Shown piece by piece: positions 45,631 to 53,804 of a DNA stretch of 64,000 nt (position 1 is the stretch's first letter; each line of letters opens with the position of its first letter). Origin of the DNA: Ectopseudomonas chengduensis (GTDB lineage: Bacteria > Pseudomonadota > Gammaproteobacteria > Pseudomonadales > Pseudomonadaceae); assembly GCF_015712065.1 (NCBI RefSeq), contig NZ_JACFYZ010000003.1:124001-188000 (forward strand), written 5' to 3'. The notes under the pieces are model-generated. The model saw nothing but the letters and a program-made list of their open reading frames with translations, searched no databases and had not been told where the DNA came from. Both the position numbers and the translations under genes were made by a program.

Positions 45631-46640
45631 GTGCGTCCAAACTGCTGCCGCTGGCAGCCTGCGTCACTGCAGCGCTGTTGCTGGCGAGCTGTTCTTCCAA
45701 GCGTGCACCGCAGCCTGCGGTGGTGCCCGGTCAGTCGGCTGGTATTTCCGGCCCGGATGATTTCAATCGACCGCACAAGGATGGCGCGCCCTGGTGGGAC
45801 GTCGACGTCTCGAAGATCCAGGACGCCATCCCCATGCCCCATTACGGGCCGGTCAAGGCCAGCCCCTATGTGGTGTTCGGCAAACAGTACTACCCGATTC
45901 AGGACGCCCGTCGCTACCAGGCGGTCGGTCCGGCTTCCTGGTATGGCACCAAGTTTCATGGTCAGGCCACTGCCAACGGCGAGACCTACGACCTGTACGG
46001 CATGACCGCAGCACACAAGACGCTGCCGCTGCCCAGTTACGTGCGTGTGACCAACCTGGAGAACGGCAAGGTCGTGATCCTGCGGGTCAACGACCGTGGG
46101 CCGTTCTACTCCGACCGCATCATCGACCTGTCCTTCGCTGCGGCGAAGAAGCTCGGCTATGCCGAGAAAGGTACCGCACGGGTCAAGGTCGAAGGTATCG
46201 ATCCGCATGAGTGGTGGGCGCAGCAGGGCCGTCCGGTGCCGCTGGTGCTGGCCAACAATCAGCCGGCCAAGGCTGCCGTTGCCCAGCCCGTCGCGCAGCC
46301 TGTGTCGCAGCCTGTCGAGCACTATTCGCCGCCGCCGACGCAGCACGCCGCTGCGGTGGTGCCGGTGCAGATCGACGCAAAAAAAAACGATTCACTCGGA
46401 GCCTCTGGCCTGTATCTCCAGGTGGGAGCCTTCGCCAATCCGGACGCTGCGGAGCTGCTCAAGTCCAAGCTGAGCCAGACCAGCAGTGTGCCGGTGTTCA
46501 TCAGCTCAGTGGTGCGCGACCAGCAGATTCTGCATCGGGTGCGCATGGGGCCGATCAGCAACCAGGGCGAGGCTGAGCAACTGCAGAGCAGCGTGCGCCT
46601 GGCCAATCTGGGGCAGCCCACGCTGGTACGTGCCGACTGA
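45627..46640 (+). CDS. rlpA: RlpA endolytic lytic transglycosylase/septal-ring lipoprotein
   Basis: RlpA cleaves denuded glycan strands at the septum in Pseudomonas. The 337-residue lipoprotein has lipobox LASC (Cys22), a double-psi beta-barrel domain (about 105-195, with ASWYGTKFHGQATANGE and VNDRGPF), a Pro/Gln/Ala linker, and a SPOR domain (about 258-335) for binding denuded glycan. A run of eight A (46379-46386) in the linker provides a slippery A-AAA-AAC heptamer in the reading frame. It is otherwise intact and overlaps mltB by four bases. Confidence 0.95.
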   Translation: MSASKLLPLAACVTAALLLASCSSKRAPQPAVVPGQSAGISGPDDFNRPHKDGAPWWDVDVSKIQDAIPMPHYGPVKASPYVVFGKQYYPIQDARRYQAVGPASWYGTKFHGQATANGETYDLYGMTAAHKTLPLPSYVRVTNLENGKVVILRVNDRGPFYSDRIIDLSFAAAKKLGYAEKGTARVKVEGIDPHEWWAQQGRPVPLVLANNQPAKAAVAQPVAQPVSQPVEHYSPPPTQHAAAVVPVQIDAKKNDSLGASGLYLQVGAFANPDAAELLKSKLSQTSSVPVFISSVVRDQQILHRVRMGPISNQGEAEQLQSSVRLANLGQPTLVRAD

Positions 46641-46677
46641 TGGCAACTTAACCGGCGTTTGCCGGACTAAATCCGAG

Positions 46678-46697
46678 GCTCGCCGTTCGCGGCGAGC
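46678..46697. other. TTCG-loop hairpin in the rlpA-dacC gap
   Basis: A perfect 8-bp stem (GCTCGCCG with CGGCGAGC) closed by TTCG stands in the 111-nt gap before dacC. No T-run follows, so it is not a standard terminator and may be a leader or processing structure. Confidence 0.6.
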
Positions 46698-46751
46698 TGT
46701 CCGATGACCCACCTGGGTCGCTAAACCCAAGCAAGAAATCTCGAGAGACGG

Positions 46752-47912
46752 ATGAACATCACCAGCTTCGCGCAACGTGCCTTCCTTTTTCTGGGCCTGC
46801 TGAGCGCTCCGCTCGCCTGGTCCAGCCAGCAAGTGGTCCCCGCGCCCCCGCAATTGGCGGCGACTTCCTATGTCCTGATGGATGCCGCCAGCGGCCAGGT
46901 CCTGGTGGAGAGCAACGGCGATCAGCGTCTGCCGCCGGCCAGCCTGACCAAGCTGATGACCGCCTATATCGCGACTCTGGAGATCAACCGGGGCCAGATC
47001 AAGGAAAGCGACATGGTCCGCGTCAGCGAAAAGGCCTGGCGCAAGGGCGGCTCGAAGATGTTCATCGAGGTGGGCAAGGAAGTCTCGGTGGATGACCTGC
47101 TGCACGGCATCATCATTCAGTCCGGCAACGATGCCAGTATTGCCATCGCCGAGCACATCGCCGGTAGTGAAGATGCCTTCGCCGACATGATGAACACCCA
47201 TGCCCAGCGTCTTGGCATGAGCAATTCGCACTTCATGAACTCCACCGGCTGGCCGGACCCGGAGCACTACTCCTCGGCCCATGACATGGCCAAACTGGCC
47301 CGCGCGATCATCTACGAAGATCAGGCCCACTACGATATCTACAAGCAGAAGGAATTCTTCTGGAACGGCATCAAGCAGCCCAACCGCAATCTGCTGTTGT
47401 GGCGCGACAATACGGTCGATGGCCTGAAAACCGGTCACACCGAGGAAGCGGGCTACTGCCTGGTGGCTTCCGCCGTGCGTGACGGCCAGCGTCTGATTGC
47501 GGCGGTGTTCGGTACCGTCAGTGAACAGGCCCGTGCTGCCGAAGTGCAGAAGCTGCTGACCTATGGTTTCCGTTTCTTCGAAAGCCGCACCTTCTATCAG
47601 AAAGGCGCCGAGCTGGCTCAGGCCACTGTCTGGAAAGGCACTGCGCATCAGGTCAAGGCCGGCCTCGCCGAAGACCTGACCCTGACCATGCCCAAGGGCC
47701 AACTGGAAAAACTGCAGGCCAGCATGACCCTTAACCCGCAGCTGATCGCACCGATCCAGCAGGGCGATGTGATCGGCAAGGTCGAAGTCAAATTGGGTGA
47801 CGAGGTGGTGCGCAGCACTGACCTGGTAGCGCTGGAATCGGTTGAAGAGGGCGGCTTGCTGCGTCGTCTGTGGGATAGCATTCGGATGTTCTTCTTCGGC
47901 CTGTTCAACTGA
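46752..47912 (+). CDS. dacC: D-alanyl-D-alanine carboxypeptidase (PBP5/6 type)
   Basis: A 386-residue low-molecular-weight PBP that trims the terminal D-Ala from pentapeptides. It has a signal peptide, the active-site SLTK (Ser64, Lys67), SGN in IIQSGNDASIAIAEH, KTG in DGLKTGHTEEAGY, a PBP5 C-terminal beta domain and an amphipathic C-terminal helix (LLRRLWDSIRMFFFGLFN) for inner-membrane attachment. P. aeruginosa names this gene dacC (PA3999, from memory). It follows rlpA. Confidence 0.94.
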   Translation: MNITSFAQRAFLFLGLLSAPLAWSSQQVVPAPPQLAATSYVLMDAASGQVLVESNGDQRLPPASLTKLMTAYIATLEINRGQIKESDMVRVSEKAWRKGGSKMFIEVGKEVSVDDLLHGIIIQSGNDASIAIAEHIAGSEDAFADMMNTHAQRLGMSNSHFMNSTGWPDPEHYSSAHDMAKLARAIIYEDQAHYDIYKQKEFFWNGIKQPNRNLLLWRDNTVDGLKTGHTEEAGYCLVASAVRDGQRLIAAVFGTVSEQARAAEVQKLLTYGFRFFESRTFYQKGAELAQATVWKGTAHQVKAGLAEDLTLTMPKGQLEKLQASMTLNPQLIAPIQQGDVIGKVEVKLGDEVVRSTDLVALESVEEGGLLRRLWDSIRMFFFGLFN

Positions 47913-48102
47913 CAGCCGCCTCTGAGAGCGACCGGCGTTGTCGTCATGGCGTTGAAACAGGCTGCAGCAATGCCCATTTACATGCTGTAAGCCGCGCTTC
48001 TTCGCCTGACTGCTCCGTCTGCGCTTTAGAGGCTCACCGATTTAGCCAGCCGCTCCAACCCGGGGCGGCCCTTTCTGGACGGGCCACAAGCCCGCTGATG
48101 CC

Positions 48103-48381
48103 ATGACCGATAGCGACGTTCAACCGCCAAAAATTGAATTCCCCTGCGAGCGTTACCCGATCAAGGTTATCGGCACCGCTGGTGAGGGTTTCTCCGACCT
48201 GGTGATCGAAGTGATCCAGCGCCACGCTCCCGATCTGGATACCTCCACGCTGGTGATGCGTGACAGTCGCAACGGTAACTTCCTTTCCGTTCAGGTGCTG
48301 ATCACTGCCACTGGTGTCGAGCAATTGCAGGCGATTCACGTCGACCTGCGTGCCACCGGTCGCGTGCATATGGTGCTGTGA
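48103..48381 (+). CDS. ybeD: DUF493-family protein YbeD
   Basis: A 92-residue ACT-like regulatory protein. Motifs are [21 protein letters not shown] at the start and [28 protein letters not shown]. It always lies next to lipB, so a role in lipoate or lipoyl-octanoyl control has been proposed, but its function is not established. The preceding gap (47913-48102) shows nothing clear. It overlaps the lipB start codon. Confidence 0.93.
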   Translation: MTDSDVQPPKIEFPCERYPIKVIGTAGEGFSDLVIEVIQRHAPDLDTSTLVMRDSRNGNFLSVQVLITATGVEQLQAIHVDLRATGRVHMVL

Positions 48382-49004
48382 TAGCCATGCCCGAGCTTGT
48401 CGTCCGTCATCTCGGGCTGGTCGACTACCAGCCTACGCTGGAGGCCATGCGCGAGTTGACCCGTGAGCGCGATGCGCAGACCCCGGACGAAATCTGGTTG
48501 CTGCAGCATCCCAAGGTGTTCACTCAGGGCCAGGCTGGCAAGGCCGAGCATGTGCTCGCTGCCGGCGATATTCCGGTGATTCAGGTCGAGCGCGGCGGGC
48601 AGGTGACCTATCACGGCCCCGGTCAGCTGGTGGCCTATCTGATGCTCGATCTGCGTCGCCTTGACCTTGGTGTGCGTGAACTGGTCACCGCCATGGAGCA
48701 AAGCCTGGTGGAGCTGTTGGCCAGCTATGGCATCGAGGCTGCGCCCAAGGCGGATGCGCCCGGTGTATACGTGGCAGGTGACAAGATCGCCTCGCTGGGG
48801 CTGCGCGTCAGCCGTGGCTGCTCCTTCCATGGCCTGGCGCTGAACGTCGATATGGACATGTCGCCTTTCCTGCGCATCAACCCATGTGGCTACGCGGGGC
48901 TGAAGATGGTGCAGATGCGTGACCTGCTGCAAGCGCCGCCCGTGTTCGACGAGGTGTCGCGACGTCTGGAACAGGCACTGCGTGCCCGTCTGGGTTACGC
49001 GTAG
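48378..49004 (+). CDS. lipB: Octanoyl-(acyl-carrier-protein):protein N-octanoyltransferase
   Basis: LipB transfers octanoyl from ACP to lipoyl domains of 2-oxoacid dehydrogenases and the glycine cleavage system. The 208-residue protein has [41 protein letters not shown] and the catalytic cysteine in [11 protein letters not shown]. The GTG at 48378 overlaps the ybeD stop as GTGA; an ATG at 48387 is an alternative. lipA, the next enzyme, is convergent across a shared terminator. Confidence 0.94.
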   Translation: MIAMPELVVRHLGLVDYQPTLEAMRELTRERDAQTPDEIWLLQHPKVFTQGQAGKAEHVLAAGDIPVIQVERGGQVTYHGPGQLVAYLMLDLRRLDLGVRELVTAMEQSLVELLASYGIEAAPKADAPGVYVAGDKIASLGLRVSRGCSFHGLALNVDMDMSPFLRINPCGYAGLKMVQMRDLLQAPPVFDEVSRRLEQALRARLGYA

Positions 49005-49029
49005 CCACGCATACTTACTGACAGTAACG

Positions 49030-49056
49030 AAAAAGGGACGCCGAGGCGTCCCTTTT
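49030..49056. terminator. Bidirectional terminator between lipB and lipA
   Basis: A 7-bp or longer stem (AAAAGGGACGCC with GCGTCCCTTTT) sits between the convergent genes, with A-rich and T-rich flanks on both strands, so it serves both. Confidence 0.9.
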
Positions 49057-49076
49057 GTTTTCCCTGAGGATCTGTC

Positions 49077-50129
49077 TCAGTTCAGATTCAACGCCGGAAT
49101 CAGGCTGGCGTTGACCTCCTGGCCGGGCACCGGAACCGGAGCGGCGAGACCCAGATTGTTCTTCTCGAACACGCGGTCGGCGCGGTAGCTGGAACGCACC
49201 AGCGGGCCAGCGGCGACTTCCATGAAGCCTTTCTCCAGGCCGATGTCGCGCAGGCGGTTGAATTCTTCAGGGCTGACCCAGCGTTGCACCTTGAGGTGGT
49301 TGCGCGTGGGTTGCAGGTACTGGCCGAGAGTGAGGATGTCCACGCCGATGGCGCGCAGGTCATCCATGGTCTCGAGGATTTCCTCGTCGGTTTCACCCAG
49401 GCCGAGCATCAGGCTGGTCTTGGTCAGTACGTCCGGACGATGCTTCTTGGCGTGCTCGAGCACCTTGAGGGTCTTCTCGTAGCCGGCGCGTGGATCGCGA
49501 ACCACATAGGTGAGACGTTTGACCGTCTCGACGTTCTGCGCGAAGACTTCGAGACCGGAGTCGACCACGCGCTCGATGGCCTGATGATCGCCATCGAAAT
49601 CCGGGGTCAGGGCTTCGACCACCACCTGCGGGGTGTTTTCCTTGATCGCTCGCACGCAGGCTGCATAGTGGCTGGCGCCGCCATCTTCGAGGTCGTCACG
49701 GTCCACCGAGGTCAGCACGATGTAACGCAGGGCCATCAGCTCCACCGACTTGGCGGTGTTCTGCGGCTCTTCCAGGTCCAGCCAGCCATTGGGGTTGCCG
49801 GTGTCCACGGCGCAGAAGCGGCAGGCGCGGGTACACACCGAGCCCATCAGCATGATGGTGGCCGTGCCGTTGGACCAGCATTCGCCCATGTTCGGGCAGT
49901 GCGATTCCTGGCAGACGGTACTCAGGCGGTGTTCGCCGACGTTGCGCTTGACCGCCTCGAAACGGCTACCGCCAGGAGCCTTGACCCGCAGCCACTTGGG
50001 CTTGGGTTCGAAAACCTGGGGTTCGGCCGAGGCGCGGCGCTTCTGACCATCCTTGATCGCGGTGATGCCTTGGGCGGTGCGAAATTTTTCGCCGCTGGCG
50101 ACGGATTTGGGCGAGGAGGTGTCGGACAT
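49077..50129 (-). CDS. lipA: Lipoyl synthase
   Basis: LipA inserts two sulfurs into octanoyl groups by radical SAM chemistry. The 350-residue protein has the auxiliary cluster Cys73, Cys78 and Cys84 ([14 protein letters not shown]) and the radical SAM cluster Cys99, Cys103 and Cys106 ([10 protein letters not shown]). The C-terminal RSSYRAD serine is also present. The ATG at 50129 fits the family; the upstream frame to 50294 has no similarity. Confidence 0.97.
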   Translation of the reverse strand: MSDTSSPKSVASGEKFRTAQGITAIKDGQKRRASAEPQVFEPKPKWLRVKAPGGSRFEAVKRNVGEHRLSTVCQESHCPNMGECWSNGTATIMLMGSVCTRACRFCAVDTGNPNGWLDLEEPQNTAKSVELMALRYIVLTSVDRDDLEDGGASHYAACVRAIKENTPQVVVEALTPDFDGDHQAIERVVDSGLEVFAQNVETVKRLTYVVRDPRAGYEKTLKVLEHAKKHRPDVLTKTSLMLGLGETDEEILETMDDLRAIGVDILTLGQYLQPTRNHLKVQRWVSPEEFNRLRDIGLEKGFMEVAAGPLVRSSYRADRVFEKNNLGLAAPVPVPGQEVNASLIPALNLN

Positions 50130-50274
50130 CGGAAATCTGGGCTCCGGTAGAGGCTCCGTGGGCAGGTGGCTTTTGGCCGCCGGCCAGTCTATCACAGAAG
50201 GTGTATGCAGACGCTGAGGCCGCCTGTCGACAAAACGCCGGCAAGGTGCTTCCTGGGCGCCGCTGCGACAGCTC

Positions 50275-50303
50275 GGAAAGGGCTCGCATGGCAAGCCCTT
50301 TCC
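50275..50303. other. Hairpin downstream of the second MltB-type gene
   Basis: GGAAAGGGCT (50275-50284) pairs with AGCCCTTTCC (50294-50303). It lies 16 nt downstream of the transglycosylase stop on the minus strand but lacks a T-run, so it may be a weak terminator or 3'-end stabiliser. Confidence 0.5.
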
Positions 50304-50318
50304 GGGACAGGCCTGGAT

Positions 50319-51578
50319 TCAGCGTGTGCGCAGCTGCTCCAGCAACTGAGTATTGGGGTAGCCATCGGCTGGCCAGTTCAACTGCAGTTGCAGGGCGCGA
50401 ATGGCCTTGCGCGTATTGGCGCCGATGATGCCGTCGGCCGGGCCTGGGTCGAAGCCAGCCTGGGCCAGCAGTTCCTGCAGTTCGACACGTTCACTACGCC
50501 CCAGCTGACGCTCACCCCGGGGCCATTGCCCCTTGATTTCGGTAGTGCGTAGCAGGTTGTCGGCGAGCAAGCCGATGGCCAGCGCGTAGGACGTGGAATT
50601 GTTGTACTTGAGGATGCTGCGGAAGTTATCCAACAAGAGGAAGGCCGGGCCTTGGTGCCCGGCAGGCAGCTGCAGGCTGGCGCGGGAGCTCGCCGCTGCA
50701 CCTGTCGGTGCCAGCGGCCTTACGCCGAGCTCTGCCCATTCGGCCAGCGTACGGCGCTGATCCGGGTCGGCCAGGGCGTAGTCGAAGCCGCTTGGCAGGT
50801 TCACTTCGAAGCCCCACGGCTGGCCACGCTGCCAGCCGGATGCCTGCAGATAGTGGGCGGCCGAGGCCAGAGCGTCGGCCTGGGAGTTCCACAGATCGCG
50901 CTTGCCGTCGCCGTCGAAGTCGACCGCATGCTGGTTGTAGGTGGTGGGCATGAACTGGGTCTGGCCCATGGCGCCGGCCCAGGAACCGATCATGCGTTCG
51001 CTGGGCACATCGCCGTTCTGCAGGATTTGCAGGGCGGCCAGCAACTGAGCACGCCAGAAGCCCTGGCGGCGACCGTCATAGGCCAGGGTGGCGAGGGAGC
51101 GGATTACGCTGTGGCTACCGATGTTGTTGCCGAAGTTGCTCTCCAGGCCCCAGATGGCCACCAGGATCTGCGCTTCGACGCCATATTGCTGCTCGATGCG
51201 TTGCAGCATGGCGTTGTGCTGGGCCAGCAATACTCGGCCGCGGCCGATGCGGCTGGAGGAGACGGCACCGTCGAGATATTCCCACACCGGGCGAGTGAAC
51301 TCGGGCTGACTGCTGTCTGCCTTGAGCACCGCAGGGTCAGGGGTGACGCCAGCGAATACGCGATCGAACAGCGCCGCGTCGATGCCGGCGGCAATCGCTT
51401 CGCTACGCATGGCCTGACGCCAGTCGGCGAAACTGGGCAAGGTTGTTTCGGTTGCAGTCTGGACGACCGCTGCAGAGGCTGTGGCGGTAGGCAGATTTTC
51501 CGCCGGGGCCTGGGCGCAGGCCGCCAGCAGCAGAAGAGGAAGCAGAGCCAGGACGCGACGAGGAAGCTGGTGTGGCAT
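50319..51578 (-). CDS. Lipoprotein lytic murein transglycosylase with peptidoglycan-binding domain
   Basis: A 419-residue MltB-family (GH103) enzyme. The lipobox LAAC gives Cys21 and membrane attachment. Catalytic Glu146 lies in IWGLESNFGNN, with GAMGQTQFMPTTYN and DFDGDGKRDLWNS following. A C-terminal PG_binding_1 domain (about 355-415) ends in DGIIGANTRKAI. It is a lipid-anchored companion of the soluble transglycosylase at 44620, with low overall identity by eye. It is transcribed alone. Confidence 0.92.
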   Translation of the reverse strand: MPHQLPRRVLALLPLLLLAACAQAPAENLPTATASAAVVQTATETTLPSFADWRQAMRSEAIAAGIDAALFDRVFAGVTPDPAVLKADSSQPEFTRPVWEYLDGAVSSSRIGRGRVLLAQHNAMLQRIEQQYGVEAQILVAIWGLESNFGNNIGSHSVIRSLATLAYDGRRQGFWRAQLLAALQILQNGDVPSERMIGSWAGAMGQTQFMPTTYNQHAVDFDGDGKRDLWNSQADALASAAHYLQASGWQRGQPWGFEVNLPSGFDYALADPDQRRTLAEWAELGVRPLAPTGAAASSRASLQLPAGHQGPAFLLLDNFRSILKYNNSTSYALAIGLLADNLLRTTEIKGQWPRGERQLGRSERVELQELLAQAGFDPGPADGIIGANTRKAIRALQLQLNWPADGYPNTQLLEQLRTR

Positions 51579-51611
51579 GTCTATCTCAGGACGTTTAAGC
51601 AGGCGCTTACC

Positions 51612-51806
51612 TTAGCATGCTCGGGCAACAGGCAGGGCCATCAGTGAGACAACATACCCCATAAAGCAAGAAGCCTCCCAATTGTGGGAGGCTTCGCGGC
51701 GGTATCTGCCTTTGCCTTTCTGTGGTCGTTCCTGGCGGGAGCGAAACAGTGGCTGGGCGACGATGGATTTGGCCTTGTTCGGCCGTTTGCCGGTTTTCTT
51801 GCTCAT
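51612..51806 (-). CDS. arfA: Alternative ribosome-rescue factor ArfA
   Basis: A 64-residue protein matching ArfA. The basic core AKSIVAQPLFRSRQERPQKGKGRYRRE and the NWEAS motif (residues 42-46) are the family signature, and the tail turns hydrophobic (FMGYVVSLMALP). ArfA recruits RF2 to ribosomes stalled on nonstop mRNA when tmRNA fails. AGGAA lies 7 nt before the ATG. A hairpin in the coding region (51670-51695, from residue 38) followed by a T-rich tail should truncate the message before the stop codon, the known nonstop regulation of arfA in related bacteria. Confidence 0.88.
   Translation of the reverse strand: MSKKTGKRPNKAKSIVAQPLFRSRQERPQKGKGRYRREASHNWEASCFMGYVVSLMALPVARAC
51663..51695 (-). 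terminator. Intragenic terminator-like hairpin within arfA
   Basis: Perfect 11-bp stem (GAAGCCTCCCA with TGGGAGGCTTC) and ATTG/CAAT loop, followed on the minus strand by TTGCTTTAT. It lies inside the arfA reading frame, covering codons 38-46, so termination or RNase III cleavage there makes a stop-less mRNA. Confidence 0.88.
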
Positions 51807-52047
51807 GGCATTTCCTCATGCAGACTGGCCTGCGCCTATGCAGGCGGCGAGGACTATGCGCCGCTGTACAGAAAATGTCCACGCCTAGGCATTGAGGCGC
51901 ACGCAATTCTGCTCTCCGGTTCGTCGAGTGATAAATGTCATTTTCATGGCGTTATGATGGCCTATGGCTTTATGGCCGGCGGGTGAATAAAGTAATCGAC
52001 CAAGTCACATTTTATATTCGCCGTATTGGCAGGCCATGGAGGGGAAA

Positions 52048-52596
52048 ATGGCAACTGAACGTATTAAAAAAATCTGGATTGCTCTGGGCTCTATTGCTGG
52101 TCTTATGGCCAGTGTCGGGGGGGTGGTTACAGTGTTCTTTCCGGACCTCTTCAATTTGCAAAAGCAGAAAATAGCGGAGTTTGATATCGAGATTGTTGGG
52201 CGCGGGGATGTCGACAAGCTGGATGCGTTTCTGGATAAGCATACTGGCAAGCTGGTTAATCTGAGCGTGTCTGTATGCCGTGCTCGGGGAGAGGCAGAGT
52301 TGCCGAAAGTGCAACTGTTGGATGACTCGTTACGAGTCGATCACGATGATTGTGAGCCAGACAGTTCATGCACTACGACTACCTACTATTTTGCTGAGCT
52401 CGATGCGCCAACGCCAAGAGCCTCGGGCGTTTGGGGGCAAGACAAATTCGCTGCTTGTCGGAACGATGAGCACGCAGGGCTCTATGTGACAGGGGGGTAC
52501 TTCATTGTGCCGAGTCAGCCTGGATTTGGTCAGGGACACCTTGAGTGGTTGCTGACTCCTGTATCTGCGACTGATATAGCCTTGAAACAGTACTGA
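52048..52596 (+). CDS. Orphan membrane-anchored hypothetical protein in an AT-richer patch
   Basis: I do not recognise this 182-residue protein. It has an N-terminal hydrophobic segment (IWIALGSIAGLMASVGGVVTVFF, about 8-30, written here only as a position guide) followed by a soluble domain with several cysteines (for example CRARGEAE, DDCEPDSSC and AACRNDEH) and aromatic end WLLTPVSATDIALKQY. GGAGGGGAAA directly before the ATG at 52048 decides the start; 52036 is another in-frame ATG. Base composition is clearly lower in GC than its neighbours and codon use is different, suggesting transfer. A run of seven G lies at 52117-52123. Confidence 0.65.
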   Translation: MATERIKKIWIALGSIAGLMASVGGVVTVFFPDLFNLQKQKIAEFDIEIVGRGDVDKLDAFLDKHTGKLVNLSVSVCRARGEAELPKVQLLDDSLRVDHDDCEPDSSCTTTTYYFAELDAPTPRASGVWGQDKFAACRNDEHAGLYVTGGYFIVPSQPGFGQGHLEWLLTPVSATDIALKQY

Positions 52597-52628
52597 CCGT
52601 GCGCGACGCCGTACGGTCAGCTTCTGTC
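52593..52628 (+). terminator. Hairpin overlapping the stop of the orphan gene
   Basis: CTGACCGT (52593-52600) pairs with ACGGTCAG (52613-52620) around a 12-base loop, followed by CTTCTGTCT. The weak T-run makes this a possible terminator for the orphan gene. Confidence 0.5.
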
Positions 52629-52714
52629 TATGCATTGTTCGACCGTAGCGGTGATCGTGTGAAGAGGTGAGTTCCTGAGTTTGCTAAGGCGGTGTATCTG
52701 TTTTGGTACCAGCT

Positions 52715-53749
52715 TCACTTGGTTAGCGAGAGGCGCTGCCCAGACAACTGCAGGGTCAGCATGGCGAGCTCGCTCCACGGATCGCCGGGCGCCTGGCCCT
52801 TGATCTGTGCGTCGATCAACTGCGCCTGCTGCAACAGCTCGCCCCAGCGTTTGCTGCTGTGACGCTGCAAGGCCTTGGAAACCAGCGGCCGGCGTTTGTC
52901 CCAGACGGGCGGGCGGGCGCTGGAGAAGGCCTTGTCCAAGGGGATGCCCTGGCTCTGCTGGTGGGCGATGCCGGCCAGCAGGCGAATCTCGCGCGCCAGC
53001 GCCCAGAGGATCACCGGGGTTTCCACGCCTTCGCCACGCAGGCCTTCGAGCATACGCAGGGCATGGGCGGCGTCACCACCGAGGGCGCAGTCGATCAGGC
53101 CGAAGACGTCGAAGCGGGCGCTGTCGGCCACTGCTGCTTGCACGGTCTCGGCGTCGACCTGATTGTCTTCGGCGAGCAGCTTGAGCTTTTCCACTTCCTG
53201 GGCGGCGGCCAGCAGGTTGCCTTCTACCCGCGCGGCGATCATCTCCACCGCATCGGCGCTGGCGCTCAGGCCGGCCTGAGCGAGGCGCTGGCGAATCCAC
53301 TGGGGCAACTGGTTGGCGTCTACCGGCCAGATCTGGATGAACTGGCTCACCTGGCCGTCGATCAGGGCCTTGGCCCATTTGGATTTCTGCGTACTGCCGT
53401 CGAGCTTGGGCAGGCTCAGCAAGAGGACGGTGTCCTCGGGCGGGCGGGCCAGGTACTCGAGCAGGGCGGCTGTGCCCTTGTCGCCTGGCTTGCCGGAAGG
53501 CAGGCGCAGTTCCAGCAGGCGTTTCTCGGCGAACAGCGACAGGCTGGCGCCAGCCTGCAGCAGGTTGCCCCAGTCGAAGTTGGCTTCGGCATTGAACACC
53601 TGGCGTTCGCCGAACCCCTGCTGGCGGCAGGCATTGCGAATGGCGTCAGCGGTTTCCTGGCACAGCAATGGCTCGTCGCCGCTGATCGCATAGACAGGTG
53701 CCAGTGCGCCTTGCAGGTGTTTGCCGAGTTGCGCGGGGGCAAGCTTCAT
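52715..53749 (-). CDS. holA: DNA polymerase III subunit delta
   Basis: HolA is part of the clamp loader that opens the sliding clamp. The 344-residue protein starts MKLAPAQLGKHLQGALAPVYAISGDEPLLCQE, the usual HolA start with the LSGDE motif, and has the C-terminal FDVFGLIDCALGGDAAHALRML and AREIRLLAGI helices. The start at 53749 fits the family; the longer frame is not conserved. Gene order leuS-lptE-holA is standard for gammaproteobacteria. Confidence 0.94.
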   Translation of the reverse strand: MKLAPAQLGKHLQGALAPVYAISGDEPLLCQETADAIRNACRQQGFGERQVFNAEANFDWGNLLQAGASLSLFAEKRLLELRLPSGKPGDKGTAALLEYLARPPEDTVLLLSLPKLDGSTQKSKWAKALIDGQVSQFIQIWPVDANQLPQWIRQRLAQAGLSASADAVEMIAARVEGNLLAAAQEVEKLKLLAEDNQVDAETVQAAVADSARFDVFGLIDCALGGDAAHALRMLEGLRGEGVETPVILWALAREIRLLAGIAHQQSQGIPLDKAFSSARPPVWDKRRPLVSKALQRHSSKRWGELLQQAQLIDAQIKGQAPGDPWSELAMLTLQLSGQRLSLTK

Positions 53750-53804
53750 CGAGGTGATGTCATCAGGGGCAGGGCGTCGGGCCGCGGCTGCGGCCCTTGG
53801 GCCT

